From Chaenocephalus aceratus (lineage: Eukaryota; Chordata; Actinopteri; Perciformes; Channichthyidae): a stretch of DNA of 64,000 bases. Position numbers and translations under genes: made by a program. The notes under the pieces were generated by a model. That model searched no databases. It was not told the origin of the DNA and was given only the letters and a program-made list of their open reading frames with translations. The stretch covers positions 47,501 to 111,500 of the forward strand of contig JAMFTG010000506.1 in assembly GCA_023974075.1 (NCBI GenBank). Reading direction: 5' to 3'. This document shows, piece by piece, positions 23,691-34,741 of this stretch (position 1 is its first letter; each line of letters starts with the position of its first letter).

Positions 23691-24235
23691 AAAACGTGGC
23701 CTTGTTTTATTTTATTTTCTCTCTAGGAACCCTCCAGGGCTCCGTAATAACCTACCATAGCCAATAACAATAACAACAACAATTTAACTTATCTTATTTT
23801 ACCTAGTTAACATTTATTTGTGCATATTTTTTTATCTCTCCAGTTTTAAACGATATTTTTGGTTTACTGTCCTAAGTATACTTTGGAATGATTTCAACCT
23901 GTTTATCCTAACAATCATAAAGGAGTGCCTTGGACATATTTGTTTACATAAATTACATTTATCTCTCTCGCTCACTCCCACGCCCACTTTGGCTGTGAGC
24001 TGCGGGAGCCTGATAGCCAACACCCTGCACTTTCATCATCACTGACAGCGCCAATGAAGAGTGTAACCGGGGTGAAAAGGGTGTTACATAAAAAAAAAAG
24101 GTTTCCCTCCCCAGATCTGGCGCCCTAGGCGACCCATTTGCTTCCTATAGAGCCAGCAGCAGGCGTGGCTTTCTGAAAACCACTTCACTTCACTAGGCCC
24201 ACCCACCAGAAGCAGTCAGCCGGCTCCATGTTCTT
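23691..24235. other. Unit 1-only sequence upstream of the actinoporin-like gene
   Basis: This begins the 4-kb block missing from unit 2. It is AT-rich at first. It then shows ctccccagatctggcg and an ordinary mammalian/fish-like promoter-proximal GC rise. No gene is visible. Confidence 0.4.
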
Positions 24236-24292
24236 TATAAAGCAGCAGCAGTCTGCCTCCTGCACACAGCTGCTGCTCACCCACCAGACCAG
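24236..24292 (+). promoter_or_regulatory. TATA box and probable non-coding first exon of the actinoporin-like gene
   Basis: TATAAAG at 24236-24242 is followed about 25-30 bp later by a likely transcription start. The short exon ends in CCAGACCAG|GTAAGA, a consensus donor at 24292/24293. The next acceptor in the same direction, ttttaag, is at 25444. The TATA box and donor are directly visible; the start site is inferred. Confidence 0.55.
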
Positions 24293-24342
24293 GTAAGAAC
24301 ACTCTCCTCTGGCAGCAGGAGCAGGACTCTGTGGAACATCCT

Positions 24343-24816
24343 GTCATGTTTGTTGATTTATTTATCAGGTTTATATATAGGATTCATTTTTAGTTTTATA
24401 GTCCATGTTTAGATTTAGGTTTATGTTAGTCAACATGTCTCATTGTTCACTTGTTAAATTACAGTCACTCTCGTCTCGTCTTGCACCGTCTGTCATTGCA
24501 CCTCCTGTTTTATTTTGAACGTACCTTTCCCTCGTTGATAGTTGCCACCCGTGTCCCCTTAACTCTTGCAGATAGGCCTCGTCTCTCTCGTGTCGGCAAG
24601 AAGCAGCCTTCCAAGCCAAGATCCAACCGTATGTAGCATTTTCCCTCAGCCAAGTTGATTTAGTTCCATGTTTTTGTAGTTTGCCTTTACTACGAATTTC
24701 CTCTTGGACTGATTGTTGTTGTACTTTGTTTGTTCTTGAAGTAAATACTTTTTTTGATTTTGTAATCTCTTACTAAGTCGTGCATTTGAGTTCAAGCATG
24801 CGTCACGTTCCTAACA
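24343..24816. mobile_element. Possible solo LTR or dispersed repeat in the first intron
   Basis: The block starts tgtcatgtttgttg and ends cacgttcctaaca (TG...CA ends). It is T/C-rich and resembles the style of the repeat at 19930. No target duplication could be confirmed. Confidence 0.3.
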
Positions 24817-25444
24817 CTCTAAAATCTAGCATTTAAAACGCACCTACTTATTAACTCTTAATACAAAAATACACCTATATGTAAAATGTTCAATGTAATG
24901 TATTACATCAGGTCATATATATATTTTAAAGTACCCTCTGGTTTACTTCATGGTGCTTGGTACTTGGAGTCATGTCACCCTCGGTGTATCGGTAAGAGTG
25001 AGGGCACTTGTTTGTGTTAATGTCAATATAATACATAACTCATATGTTTTGTATTGAAAACACTCTGTATCGTTGCACATGGGGTGTGAATAGTTGTTTT
25101 TTGCTATTTCGATATTTCCACCCACAAACAAGTACGTGATGTGGCACTTCACTCCATGCTGTCCATTGACATGCCAAAGCACCAACGCATTTATACATCC
25201 AGGCAAAGCATGTGTCAAAGTCATGGCCAAGGTGGATTCAAGCTATTTCAGGAGATGTATGATACACGAAACACAACATACACCGTTTACTATGATGCTA
25301 TGTTTCTTCACCGTTTGTGTCATTCAAATGAAATCTGTTCCTGGCCCTGGAAAGGTTTTAATATAACATCCATTTCTTAATCTGGCTGATGGTGTACGGG
25401 AGAGCTGTGCAGAGTCTAACGTAACAATGGTCTCTCTTTTTAAG
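24817..25444. other. Rest of the first intron, no second gene
   Basis: Open frames of 80-90 codons on both strands overlap one another and show no domain. None has a supported start or splice partner. Confidence 0.5.
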
Positions 25445-25447
25445 GGT

Positions 25448-26049
25448 ATGGGTGCTGCTGGATCAACATTCCGACAGTGCGACATTGACATTAAGAATGA
25501 ATCTGCTACCTACATACTTGCCAACCCAAGGTATCTGAAATCTTTCATCAAGTAAATAAATTCTCCTTAGATATTCTCTGGTAATCAAAGTTGTTCTGCC
25601 CCCCCCCCCCCCCCATGAACAGGATGTACACTGATCATGGATCCTGTATTACACCTTTTCAACCGACTGTTGCCCCTGGAGCCACTGGGAGTGCACTGTT
25701 CAGGAAGACTCCAAACACAGCTACAGGATCTGTTGGCGTCGTTACCTACGATCTCCTGAACAAGGATACAAATCTGACAGCTGAGAAAATAGCTGTCATG
25801 TTTTTCTGCGCCCTATAATTACGGCCTGTACTCCAACTTGTACGCAGTTGGAGTTTTTGATGAGAGCACAAAGTGTGATTATGCTTTTATCATCAGATGT
25901 ACTACGATGAACCAACCACGTTCAGCAGACAAGATGCGGACGGCTCCTGGCTCACGTATAAGGGGGGTAACATAACCATCAAGGGAACAATGTCAAATTC
26001 TTACCAACCTGTCATCAAGGTGGAAGTTACCCAAACAAGAAATGAGTGA
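25448..26049 (+). pseudogene. Actinoporin-like (pore-forming cytolysin family) gene, frameshifted
   Basis: Coding exon 2 starts at ATG 25448 and ends at the donor AAG|GTATCT (25530). Exon 3 starts after ccatgaacag (25623) and rejoins in frame. Recognisable family features are the N-terminal SCITPFQPTV-like strand, SVGVVTYDLL, KIAVMF and the downstream aromatic-rich membrane-binding patch with the C-terminal YQPVIKVEV strand. Two frame breaks (about 25800, within the t-rich atgttttt, and about 25885) interrupt exon 3, and the last frame stops at 26047-26049. Length and domain order match the one-domain actinoporin-like proteins known from fish, which bind membranes through an aromatic patch. 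No signal peptide is seen. The exon after TATA/24292 would be 5' UTR, and AATAAA follows at 26364. The gene is absent from unit 2. The frameshifts could be real decay or sequence error; I favour pseudogene. Confidence 0.7.
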
Positions 26050-26606
26050 GTCAGCAGTGGCTCTCAATAATGAATCATCAGGGTTAAAGGAATCAGAGTT
26101 TTCATTTCCTCTCGTTATCAAATCAGTAACTGCTTTGTACTCGGCTGCATTTTGGGTCGTCTGTGTTGCACAGATACACAAAGTCACATGACTTGAAAGC
26201 CTGCAACGTCTTCTACTATTCTCTTTATTTGTATCTCTACACCTTTGAACATGTACAACTACTTTTACAGGGGTTCAATTATATCACAACTTACTAAGTC
26301 TGAAAGTTGTGGAAAAATGCTTTGAAAATCTAAATAATTTCACTTTGTTATGATTCCCTTGTTAATAAAAAATATGATATAATAGTAATACGTTGTCTAT
26401 TTTCTTATCTGTTGTGCTCCATATATGATTAAAACAAAATAAATAAATATGTAAAATGTAAAAACTGAAGTGTTCTTTTTCTTCTGTCTGCTCCCTGTTA
26501 ATACTTTTTTTCACAAATGAGTCCATTGGTCTGCAGATGATGCACATGAACCAACTTTTAGACAAGGTTAGCTCAATCTTACGGACTGACACTTAGAGTT
26601 CTCGTA
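26050..26606. other. 3' flank of the actinoporin-like gene with a polyadenylation signal
   Basis: AATAAA at 26364-26369, about 315 bp after the stop, is the first good signal on the + strand. The rest is AT-rich and shows no other gene. Confidence 0.5.
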
Positions 26607-26659
26607 GTGGGTCAGGGCTCGAACACCGTGTCCCCCCAAACTACAGGAAAGAGTAGGTC

Positions 26660-27045
26660 TGCAGGTCCCCCCTTCAGCAACTGGCCCTTTCCAGGCCATC
26701 CGTGTGAGGTCCCCCCTTCTGCCACTGGCCCTTTCCAGGCCATCCGTGTGAGGTCCCCCCTTCTGCCACTGGCCCTTTCCAGGCCGTCCATGTCAGGTCC
26801 CCCTTCAGCAACTGGCCCTTTCCCAGGCCATCCGTGTCAGGTCCCCCCTTCAGCAACTGGCCCTTTCCAGGTCGTCCATGTCAGGTCCCCCCTTCAGCCA
26901 CTGGCCCTTTCCATGTCGTCCATGTCAGGTCCCCCCTTCAGCCACTGGCCCTTTCCATGTCGTCCATGTCAGGTCCCCCCTTCAGCCACTGGCCCTTTCC
27001 ATGTCGTCCATGTCAGGTCCCCCCTTCAGCCACTTGCCCTTCCCC
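26660..27045. repeat. 44-bp minisatellite, about 8-9 copies, unit 1 only
   Basis: The unit holds aggtccccccttcagccact and ggccctttcca. The 44-bp spacing is exact between copies at 26901, 26945 and 26989. The left copies are more diverged (ttctgccact; caggccatccg). 44 is not a multiple of three, and the long open frames across it arise from repetition, not selection. Confidence 0.95.
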
Positions 27046-28000
27046 AGGCCATATGGGCATTGTGTAAATGTAGTAAAGATACTAAAAACTAGAGTAAAAG
27101 CAGAAATAAAAAGCAAAAAAAGAATAGCAGGAAATTATGTATTATTTGTTTATTGTGGTTCCACCTACATATTTGGAAGAAGTTGATAAAACTGTTCACT
27201 TCCTTGCTGCAACACGTATAAGGATAGTAACCAATAGAGGGCACCAACTGCACTGTGCAGGACCAAATGTGTGATGTATTTGATTAACTGACAGAAAGTG
27301 GAGAAGATTTTATTCATGATTACAAGATCACTGTTTTTCATATAACCACACAGATTAACAATGAACATGTGGAACGCTGACCAAAGATATTTAGTGATAT
27401 AGATACACAGAAAAAAACTGAACAAATACTTGTGAAAAATAAAATGCTCAAATGATAATTTGCGTTCTGTTCTTTGGGTTTTATATTTTGAAATATTTCA
27501 TTAATTCATTAATTATTCAATTTATTTATCTTTGTATTTTACATTTATCTACATATTCATTCTTCTATTTATTCATGTTTATATATTTTTTAAATCGTGT
27601 ATTTACCTGTTTAGTGTACTTTTTGAAACCTGTGTCGTAGCAACTTAAAGTCAGCTGCTGTCTAGAGTAAATGATGAGTTCGGCAAATACGCAAAGAAAC
27701 ACAATATCGATATAAAGTATTTTGAGATCTTCGTTTTAATGCCTGCAAGCATGACGCGTCCACCAAAGAGAGCGTATACTATTCTCTGAGAAACAGACCC
27801 GTCTTATCGGAAGACATCAAAGATAATTCACATGACAACACAGCATCATGTGAGGCCAGGTGATCGCCCCATGGCCTAGCACTGAATGCAAAAACTCACA
27901 CCTTACAAAGAACAATGGGATATACAGATACCCCCTAATGCTAAAGGCCTTCCACTCATCCTCTCTTCCTGTAGTGTCATAAAAACCCCTTCCTGTTTAT
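27046..28000. other. AT-rich sequence, no gene recognised
   Basis: The T-rich 27450-27640 segment and flanks show no domains. Similarity to unit 2 resumes at about 27873 (cctagcact), which equals 53700. Confidence 0.5.
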
Positions 28001-28742
28001 CGAACCCAGTCTCACAAAAAAAACGTGTAATAACTACGTTGGTCCACAACGTAGGACGTAGTATTTCTACAAAAACGCCTCTGAAATTGTAGGATCCCTA
28101 CTTTTTTGTTCACCATTCATTCCAATGGCTGCGTCTATGTCACGTGATCTTCACATTTCTCCCTGCAGAAAAAAACATGGCCGACCTTCGTTTTATTCTC
28201 GGTGTAAAATGCCTATTTTAGATTCAGATTATGTGTGCAGTGGATGTACATGATCTTTAGTTTGCTAGTTATTATGAAGATTACTTCAGGAAATTGTGTC
28301 CATTCAACGTTTTCATTGTTACCAAGGTGGTTGCTAGGGACGCTGCTATCGATATTATTTCTGTTATATTGTGTAACTGTTTAATGGTGTACTCTTTATT
28401 GCTACCCCCCCTTCCCCATCAATGTATATTGTTGGTCCACAGCGCAAATATATTAGTTCAACAAAATCCGCATCTAAAATTGTGGCATAGATACGTTATT
28501 TTCCCCTGTGCAATTCTCCATTTACTCAACAATAACACATAATTATCCTTGTGTTTATTTATTTGTTTGATTAATAAACACAAGTTGGAGTCCGTCAGGA
28601 CCGAGGGTCGGAGCAGCTCATTTGCTTTACAGAATATTACACCCGGAAGTAAGTATTCTCTCCGCTTCGCTTGACAAACCCCGTGATAGTCCTCAAGCTC
28701 TGTGATTGGAGAGTGTGCTGAGCGTCGAACAGCACTTGAAAT

Positions 28743-29946
28743 TAGTGTTAATTTCGTCAGCTATTTTTTTATTTAGTTTTAGTCTTAGTCCTGTGTTAAA
28801 TTTCCTTTTTAGTTTTAGTCATATTTAGTCACCTTCATCCTGTTTTTATTTAGTCAAGTAAAATGTTTACTGTTTTAGTCGACTAAAATAAGACTAAAAT
28901 GCTCAGACTTTTAGTCAACTAAAACAGTAAACATTTTAGTCAAGATTTAGTCGACTAAAAGTCTGAGCATTTTAGTCTTATTTTAGTCAAAGAAAACTAA
29001 TTATTTTGGTCTACTTTTTGTCAATGAAAACTGTTGAGTCTCTTTTAGTCATCAGATTATATAGAACATTTCAGTCAAACTAGTCTAGCCAAAACCAATA
29101 ATTTGTCATTTTAGTATATAAATAAATAAGATTATCTTGTCCTTATTTGATGAAAAACACAGTTTGAATGATTAAGAAAGCAGCTTTGCAGAGAGTATCT
29201 GCTCAGGTTTGTGGTGTTTGTACCAGCTGTGTTTTGGCCACATTGCTTCCCTTCTGATAAAACAATGCATTCGCTTTTTTTCTCCGCCTCATTGTCGCGA
29301 AAATGGGCCCAAATATCACATAGTTTCTTTCCCCAAGCAGTGGTGGCTTTAGACTTTTTCGTTGCCAGTCATTTTGACGGACAGGATCGTAACATTTCCG
29401 TCATAATCCATTATTATCCGTCGAGTGCACAATTTATCACTCACTCGCGCTGACGGGGGGGTATTCGGTTAACGTGACCACTGCTCCTAAGCCCTGTTGT
29501 TGCCATTTTATTTTCTGTTAAATAAGGTTAGTTAGACCATGAGTTAGTTAGACCCGAGTCTTCCTGACAGTTCATATTGTGCCGCTGCCCGGTGTAATTC
29601 AAATGTACCGCCGCACGCAGCACAGACACAGCTGCTGCCCTGCCGCAGCACCGGAAATGGAACTGCTGGGAGAAAAACTGACTATCAGAGATGTAACGTT
29701 ATCTTTGATAATATTTCGTCTCCTCATTTTTCGTCAACGAAAGTAAAGAGATTTTGTCATAGTTTTTATTTAGTAAACTACATTTTCGTCTCGTCACTTT
29801 TCGTCAACGATATTGCATGATGATTTCGTTAAAGTTATTGTTTACTGCCGTCGGTGCCGTCTCGTCCTCGTCTCGTTTTCGTCATGGAAAAAAAGGTCGT
29901 TGACGAACATATTTCGTCATAGTTTTAGTCAACGAAATTAACACTA
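28743..29946. mobile_element. 1204-bp hAT-like non-autonomous element with 8-bp TSD, unit 1 only
   Basis: The TIRs are TAGTGTTAATTTCGT and ACGAAATTAACACTA. CTTGAAAT lies on both sides (28735-28742 and 29947-29954), and unit 2 has a single CTTGAAAT at the empty site (54548-54555). An 8-bp TSD fits the hAT superfamily. It contains GTCATAGTTTTAGTC-type repeats and two interleaved inverted-repeat pairs at 28859-28988. No transposase ORF is present; an 80-codon open frame at 29211 has no domain. Confidence 0.9.
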
Positions 29947-29954
29947 CTTGAAAT

Positions 29955-30764
29955 GGGATGGAACCACGGCAGACTGTCCAAAACTGGATTTGAACGGGTC
30001 CACCGCGTCCCCCCCTCCCCCACCTGTCCCCAGAACTACACATGCTGGCTATTGTGTGTTTCGCAAAATGCTCTCTATCTATGGCACGTCTCTACTGGGA
30101 GTTGTAGTTTTAAAAGACGTTTTTGTATTTCCCATAATAAGAAGGTGCCAGTATTAAACTGTGTACATCCCTGGAGGTTTAGGGGACAGGAAACACTCAC
30201 ATTTAAAACATATAATTAATAAATGGGTGAAAATTGCTTGTGCCCATAATGGGCAGCATTAATATATATACCCACACGCCAGCTAAGGTCAGAAGAGCTT
30301 TATTTAACAGCTGGTCTTATGTCTGTGACCCCTGTTGTTAATTGATAACATTACATTACATTAATTGATAAGCCTGAAACATGCACTTGTCAAGGTTCAG
30401 AGGCACATTTTGAAAATATGGTAGTAGCCATCGATCATCTTAAGATAAGATATACTTTATTGATCCCAAGTTGGAACATTTGCGTTACATCAGCATGTGT
30501 AACAGTTGTAAATATGCAGTGGTGTTTATTTGTAAATTATTTAGTATAATCACACAAATTCTGTGTTTTATATTTAATAATTCTGTGTTCTTTATTTATT
30601 GAATGTTCAATACCTGACAAGGTCGGAGATGAAAAACCTGGGTCGCAGGTTCCTCAACAGTGCATGACAAGACATCTATCAATACGTGTTTACCTCCACC
30701 ATTAAAATGTCATATTCTGCACATTTCTTATACTATCTACATACATCTTGTAAGAGTATAATAT
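29955..30764. other. Interior of the composite element, no gene
   Basis: It includes a dispersed-repeat tail with ctttattgatcccaag at about 30450. Sequence at about 30630-30715 is inverted at about 31690-31780 around the hAT element, forming inner arms of about 85 bp. Confidence 0.5.
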
Positions 30765-31052
30765 TAGGGCTGTCAGTCGATTAAAATATTTAATCGCAAT
30801 TAATCGCATTATTGTCCATAGTTAATCGCGAATAATCGCAAATTAATCGCACATTTTTTATCTGTTCTAAATGTTCATTAGAGGGATATTTTTCAAGTTT
30901 TTAATACTCTTATCAACATATGAGTGGACAAATATGCTTTATGCAAATGTTTGTTTATTATCAATAATAAACAATAATATTAAACATAACAACCTCTGAA
31001 CATTAAAAATATCCGCCTCAATTCAACCAGGAACCTCTCATACAATACAATA

Positions 31053-31130
<78 letters not shown>

Positions 31131-31641
31131 AGAGACACACACTGTGATGGATCGTTGGAGCTTTGTGCAGCTCAAGGCATATGCTCGAACGGGAGCTGCC
31201 TTGACGCTGCAATCATGTTGCGCACTATCCGAGCTGAGTGTGCTGACTTCTCCTACAATGTCCCGCTGTCTGGCTTCCTGCATCAAGTCAAGTGCTCGGC
31301 GCAGTTGTCGGCGAAATGTCGCTCCTCTGTTTTCATCGAAACAGCTCCTTATATCCGTTAGCGCTACTAGCTAGCACCAGATGCTAACAACAACAATACG
31401 TAAGGTCTCTCTCTCGCTCGTGCCACACATACACACACCCTCTCGGTCCTTCCGATGGCCAGTCGGTGCCTGCCGGTGAGCGTGGAAGTGTGGTCTGCGG
31501 GCTGTCAGCATCAGCTTGTAGATGGTATTTTAAACTCGATGCGCTCTGAAACTACGGGGCGGCCGAGGACAAAAAATACACATGCGATAATTGCGTTAAA
31601 ATAATTAGTAGCGTTATTAACGCGTTAACTTGACAGCCCTA
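30765..31641. mobile_element. hAT-like non-autonomous element (TIR TAGGGCTGTCA), unit 1
   Basis: The left end is tagggctgtcagtcgatt with AATCGC-rich sub-terminal repeats; the right end is ttaacttgacagccct followed by a. The flanks tataatat (30757-30764) and tataatac (31642-31649) form an 8-bp duplication with one mismatch. It is also in unit 2 (55247-56166, same flanks), and its right part recurs at 61457-61738. It carries a TG tract. Two out-of-frame open segments to the right of the TG tract show no transposase motif. Confidence 0.85.
31056..31130. repeat. (TG)n microsatellite inside the hAT element
   Basis: About 37 TG units here, and about 73 at the orthologous position in unit 2 (55526-55672). 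Open frames such as poly-Cys/Val or poly-His/Thr are artefacts of this tract. Confidence 0.97.
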
Positions 31642-33033
31642 TATAATACATATAATATCAGTTAAAATAAGTGCTTCAACATAGTTAACATTGCTGGAGG
31701 TATACATACATATTGATAGATGTCTTGTAATGCACTATTGAGGAACCTGCGACCCAAGTTTTTCATTCATTGCATAAGTACACCGTTTGTGAATATGATA
31801 TGTCAATAAACCTTAGAAAATCTTGAAATCTTGAAAGGGATGTGCAAAATAGTCATTATATACAGTCTTTAATTAACTATTAGTAGAGAATAACATATAA
31901 TATATACTTTATAGGGATCCTATTCATATCTAATAATAAAAATAATGAAATTCAATAACATGCTTTAACCACTAGGTGTCCCTTTATATCAGCTGTGCAC
32001 CTTTATGGTGTAAATACAGCCTATCTACCAATTGGATCAAATATAAAAGTCAGCCGAATTAGTGTTGATACTGCAAGGAGACGTATTGTGTGAAAAGAAA
32101 TGTAAGATGTTGTTTAATTGCTTATATATTTGTGATCCAGGTGACGTTTTTAGTTTTGGCGGCAGTTCCTCATGTTTGTCTAGAAGTCTTCTCATCAGGG
32201 CTCTATAAATACAGAACTACAGCAGATATGTAATATTTAATGCAGCCGAACCGTGTATTACAATGCCGTTATGTGATGACTTTCAAAGAGAAAAGCAAGC
32301 ACACTCGGAATAAAGTATTATTTTATTTTTAAAAAATGTTTTCGGATTTCACATCGCATGAACACCATTTCCCAACGTGCTAAACTATCCAATCACCGAG
32401 TGGATGACTTGCCTATGTCTGTTTCCGGTATTTGTTTATGACGATGTGATGTGAGATGTGAGACTGGAATTGCACAGGAGAAAATAACGTATCTTTAGAT
32501 GCGGATTTTGTTAAACTAATACGTTTGCGCTGTGGACCAACACTATACATTGACGGGGAAAGGGGTAGCAATAAAGATAACACCATTAAACAGTTACACA
32601 ACATAAAAGAAATAATATCGATAGCAGCGTCCCTAGCAACCACCTTGGTAACAATGAAAACGTTGTATGTACGTGATCTTCACATTTCTCCCTGCAGAAA
32701 AAAAAAACATGGCCGACCTTCGTTTTATTCTCGGTGGAAAATGCCTATTTTAAGGTTAGTTTGGCCATTAAAATGCGTTTTGATGTAATTTGATGCGAGA
32801 AATATGAGTCGTTATTTCAGATTATGTGTGCAGTGGATGTACATGATCTTTAGTTTACTAGTTATTACGAAGATTACTTCAGGAAATTGTGTGACATAGA
32901 CGCCAGCCATTGGAATGAATGGTGAACAAAAAAGTACGGATCCCACAATTTCAGAGACGTTTTTGTAGAAATACTACGTCCCAAGTTGTGGACCAACGTA
33001 GTTATTACACGTTTTTTTGCGAGACTGGGTTGG

Positions 33034-34118
33034 TTTATCACACACACATTGATATGGCTTGTCCAGGCATCAGCAGTTACATTTCATTTAGGATTACACT
33101 GTATTAAGCTTTAATACCATAATTGCCATAACACCTTTAAAATATTGTATTCACTTCTTTGTATTTGCGTTCCTTTTTGCATTATTCTAGAATCAGAAGC
33201 TCTGGGCCAGTGGGAATTTTATTTAACTTAGGTACGTTTTATTGACTAATGCAGTGCCTCGGCCCTGCTTCTGCAAAACGGGGGGTGTAATTTGCTTAAC
33301 TATTTTCGATTCAAAGCTTACTAATATTAAATATGTTGAATGTCCAAATGGCACCACTTGTGTTCCCAGAAATACACCCACCAAGTGTGAACGGACAAAC
33401 TGTTCTCGAGATTGTAAATTGTTCTCATGTATTATATGAGAACAATTTACTCCTCTGGCAGGAGTCTCCGTGCGGCCCTGCACCCTCAGAATACCCACCA
33501 TTCCTGCCACCGGAGCTCTCGTTTTCAGTGGCTGTTGCCACGACGCCTCCACACACTGCCAGATATCTGGCAACGGAGATGAAAGCCAGTTGCGCCGAGC
33601 GGGCGGGATCGTAAAACCCCTGGCGGATTTGTAATGATTTCATCAAACATCAAAGGCTTTCACCAATGTGAAATCACACCTGCCTGTTATAACACATCAC
33701 ATCAAAGGGCAAACATCAAAGGCTAATTAGATTAGACAACAAAGGGCTCTGAGGGGCATGGGTCAAAGAGACTATCTTAATCAATACATGAAAGAACTAT
33801 ACAACAAAGGTACTGCCTGGGGCTTTTCATTCATATCTGATTGCAAGGCTAATTACTCCACTCTCAGGGGCAAGGGTCAAATACCTTAACTTTAAAGAGA
33901 CTATCTTAATCAATACATCAAAGAACTACGCCGAGGGCCTTTCACTACAATCTGATAACACACACATCAAAGAATGGGAGGCGGGACAATGGGAGGCGGT
34001 ACTTAGCTCATTGGCCAATGGGAGACGGACTTAGCTCATTTGCATAATGGGGGCGTGTCCACCAGTCACTTTCTATGCATACTAATTTGATTGAAACAGC
34101 ATAGTTATAACTACTGGG
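33034..34118. other. Unit 1-only spacer with local repeats and a hairpin
   Basis: It holds a repeat of the 23557-23625 sequence (33228-33300), a perfect 15-bp-stem hairpin (separate entry), and an about 128-bp imperfect tandem duplication marked by gactatcttaatcaatacat (33768 and 33896). It also has three copies of a gggaggcgg / cttagctcatt motif near 33976-34050. Unit 2 has lost about 1.1 kb here: 63055 joins sequence equal to 34119. No gene is supported. Confidence 0.55.
33414..33450. repeat. Perfect 15-bp inverted repeat with 7-nt loop
   Basis: gtaaattgttctcat (33414-33428) pairs with atgagaacaatttac (33436-33450) across a gtattat loop. There is no T-run or gene that would make it a terminator. 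It may be a small foldback. Confidence 0.85.
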
Positions 34119-34553
34119 CTGGGAAGCAGTGTCAGACTCGCAGTAAAAAATCCACTGGACGTTTTGGTTGCTTTTCAACGTTTATTTCCAGCAAACATAA
34201 AACAAAATAGGAAAACAATATTTAACGTAAACTTAAACAGCAGATCCTAATAATCCGTCTTTTACTAAACATAAGGTTGCGTCTGCGTGTCAATGACGGT
34301 ATTGCTGCTGCCTGCTGCTCTCCCGTCACACACCGCACCTCCAACTTAAAGCATTTTATTTAATTTTTTTTATTTATCCTTTATTTATCCAGGAATGTCC
34401 CATTGAGATACAAGATCTCTTCTTCCAGGGAGTCCTGACCTTAGGCCCACCCCCTTCACCTGAGCAAAGCACACCTCTCACTGAAACAGAAAAATGCATT
34501 AATAAAGGTTCCAAATAAATCAAAACAAAATCAACTTAAATGCGGCTCCTACA
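34119..34553. other. Start region of unit 2, with a dispersed LINE/SINE 3' sequence
   Basis: It is nearly identical to 63060-63480. aatgtcccattgagatacaa and gatctct...ccagggag at 34393-34435 are a common fish retroelement end. The junction to unit 1 is near here. Confidence 0.5.
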
Positions 34554-34741
34554 GTGTGTGTGTGTGTGTGTCTGTGTGTGTGTGTGAGATCCTTGACGCC
34601 TCGCCTCAACTTCCACATTAGCTTAGCTGTTTATGCACGGCTGCACGTGCACAAACAAAACTTTATATCAGATACTGCTGCAGCTGTAGCTGTACACACA
34701 CACAAACACACACACACACACACACACATACACACACACAC
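34554..34741. repeat. TG tract (34554-34585) and CA tract (34693-34741), unit 2
   Basis: The two microsatellites are in opposite orientation and separated by about 110 bp, as at the start of unit 3 (63487-63600 and 63715-63750). The minus-strand nuclease ORF runs through the CA tract and stops at 34668. Confidence 0.95.

Larger units (their letters stand above)
28001..33033. mobile_element. 5-kb palindromic composite transposon with long terminal inverted arms, unit 1
   Basis: The outer arms X (28001-28143) and X' (32893-33033) are inverted copies starting near CCAACCCAGTCTC and are flanked by TTTAT (27996-28000 and 33034-33038). Inner arms Y (28300-28516) and Y' (32467-32672) are also inverted. 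Between X and Y on each side lies a core (28144-28299 and 32673-32892) that is in the same orientation on both sides. The right core has about 65 bp more (from aggttagtttggcc to gttatttc). Inside are two further transposons (28743-29946 and 30765-31641). No transposase is recognised, and the superfamily is not assigned. The same structure is in unit 2 (53825-63055), truncated on the right. Confidence 0.8.

Noticed and set aside
26607..27186. Proline-rich repeat protein of 161 codons
   Set aside because: The 44-bp unit is not a multiple of three, so the peptide repeats only every three units. All frames are open because the unit lacks stops.
31038..31374. Poly-Cys/Val and poly-His/Thr ORFs at the TG tracts (also 55451-55899 and 63468-63699)
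   Set aside because: They are translations of dinucleotide repeats with no independent support.
32755..32850. A retained 65-bp intron (gttagt...ttatttcag) in the right core that was spliced out of the left core
   Set aside because: The left core does not show a precise removal (it keeps gattcag), so an internal deletion explains it better than retroposition of a spliced RNA.
33223..33650. Cys-rich small protein on the + strand (33242-33439)
   Set aside because: The sequence is partly a dispersed repeat shared with 23557-23625 and 51690-51800, with no signal peptide or conserved start.
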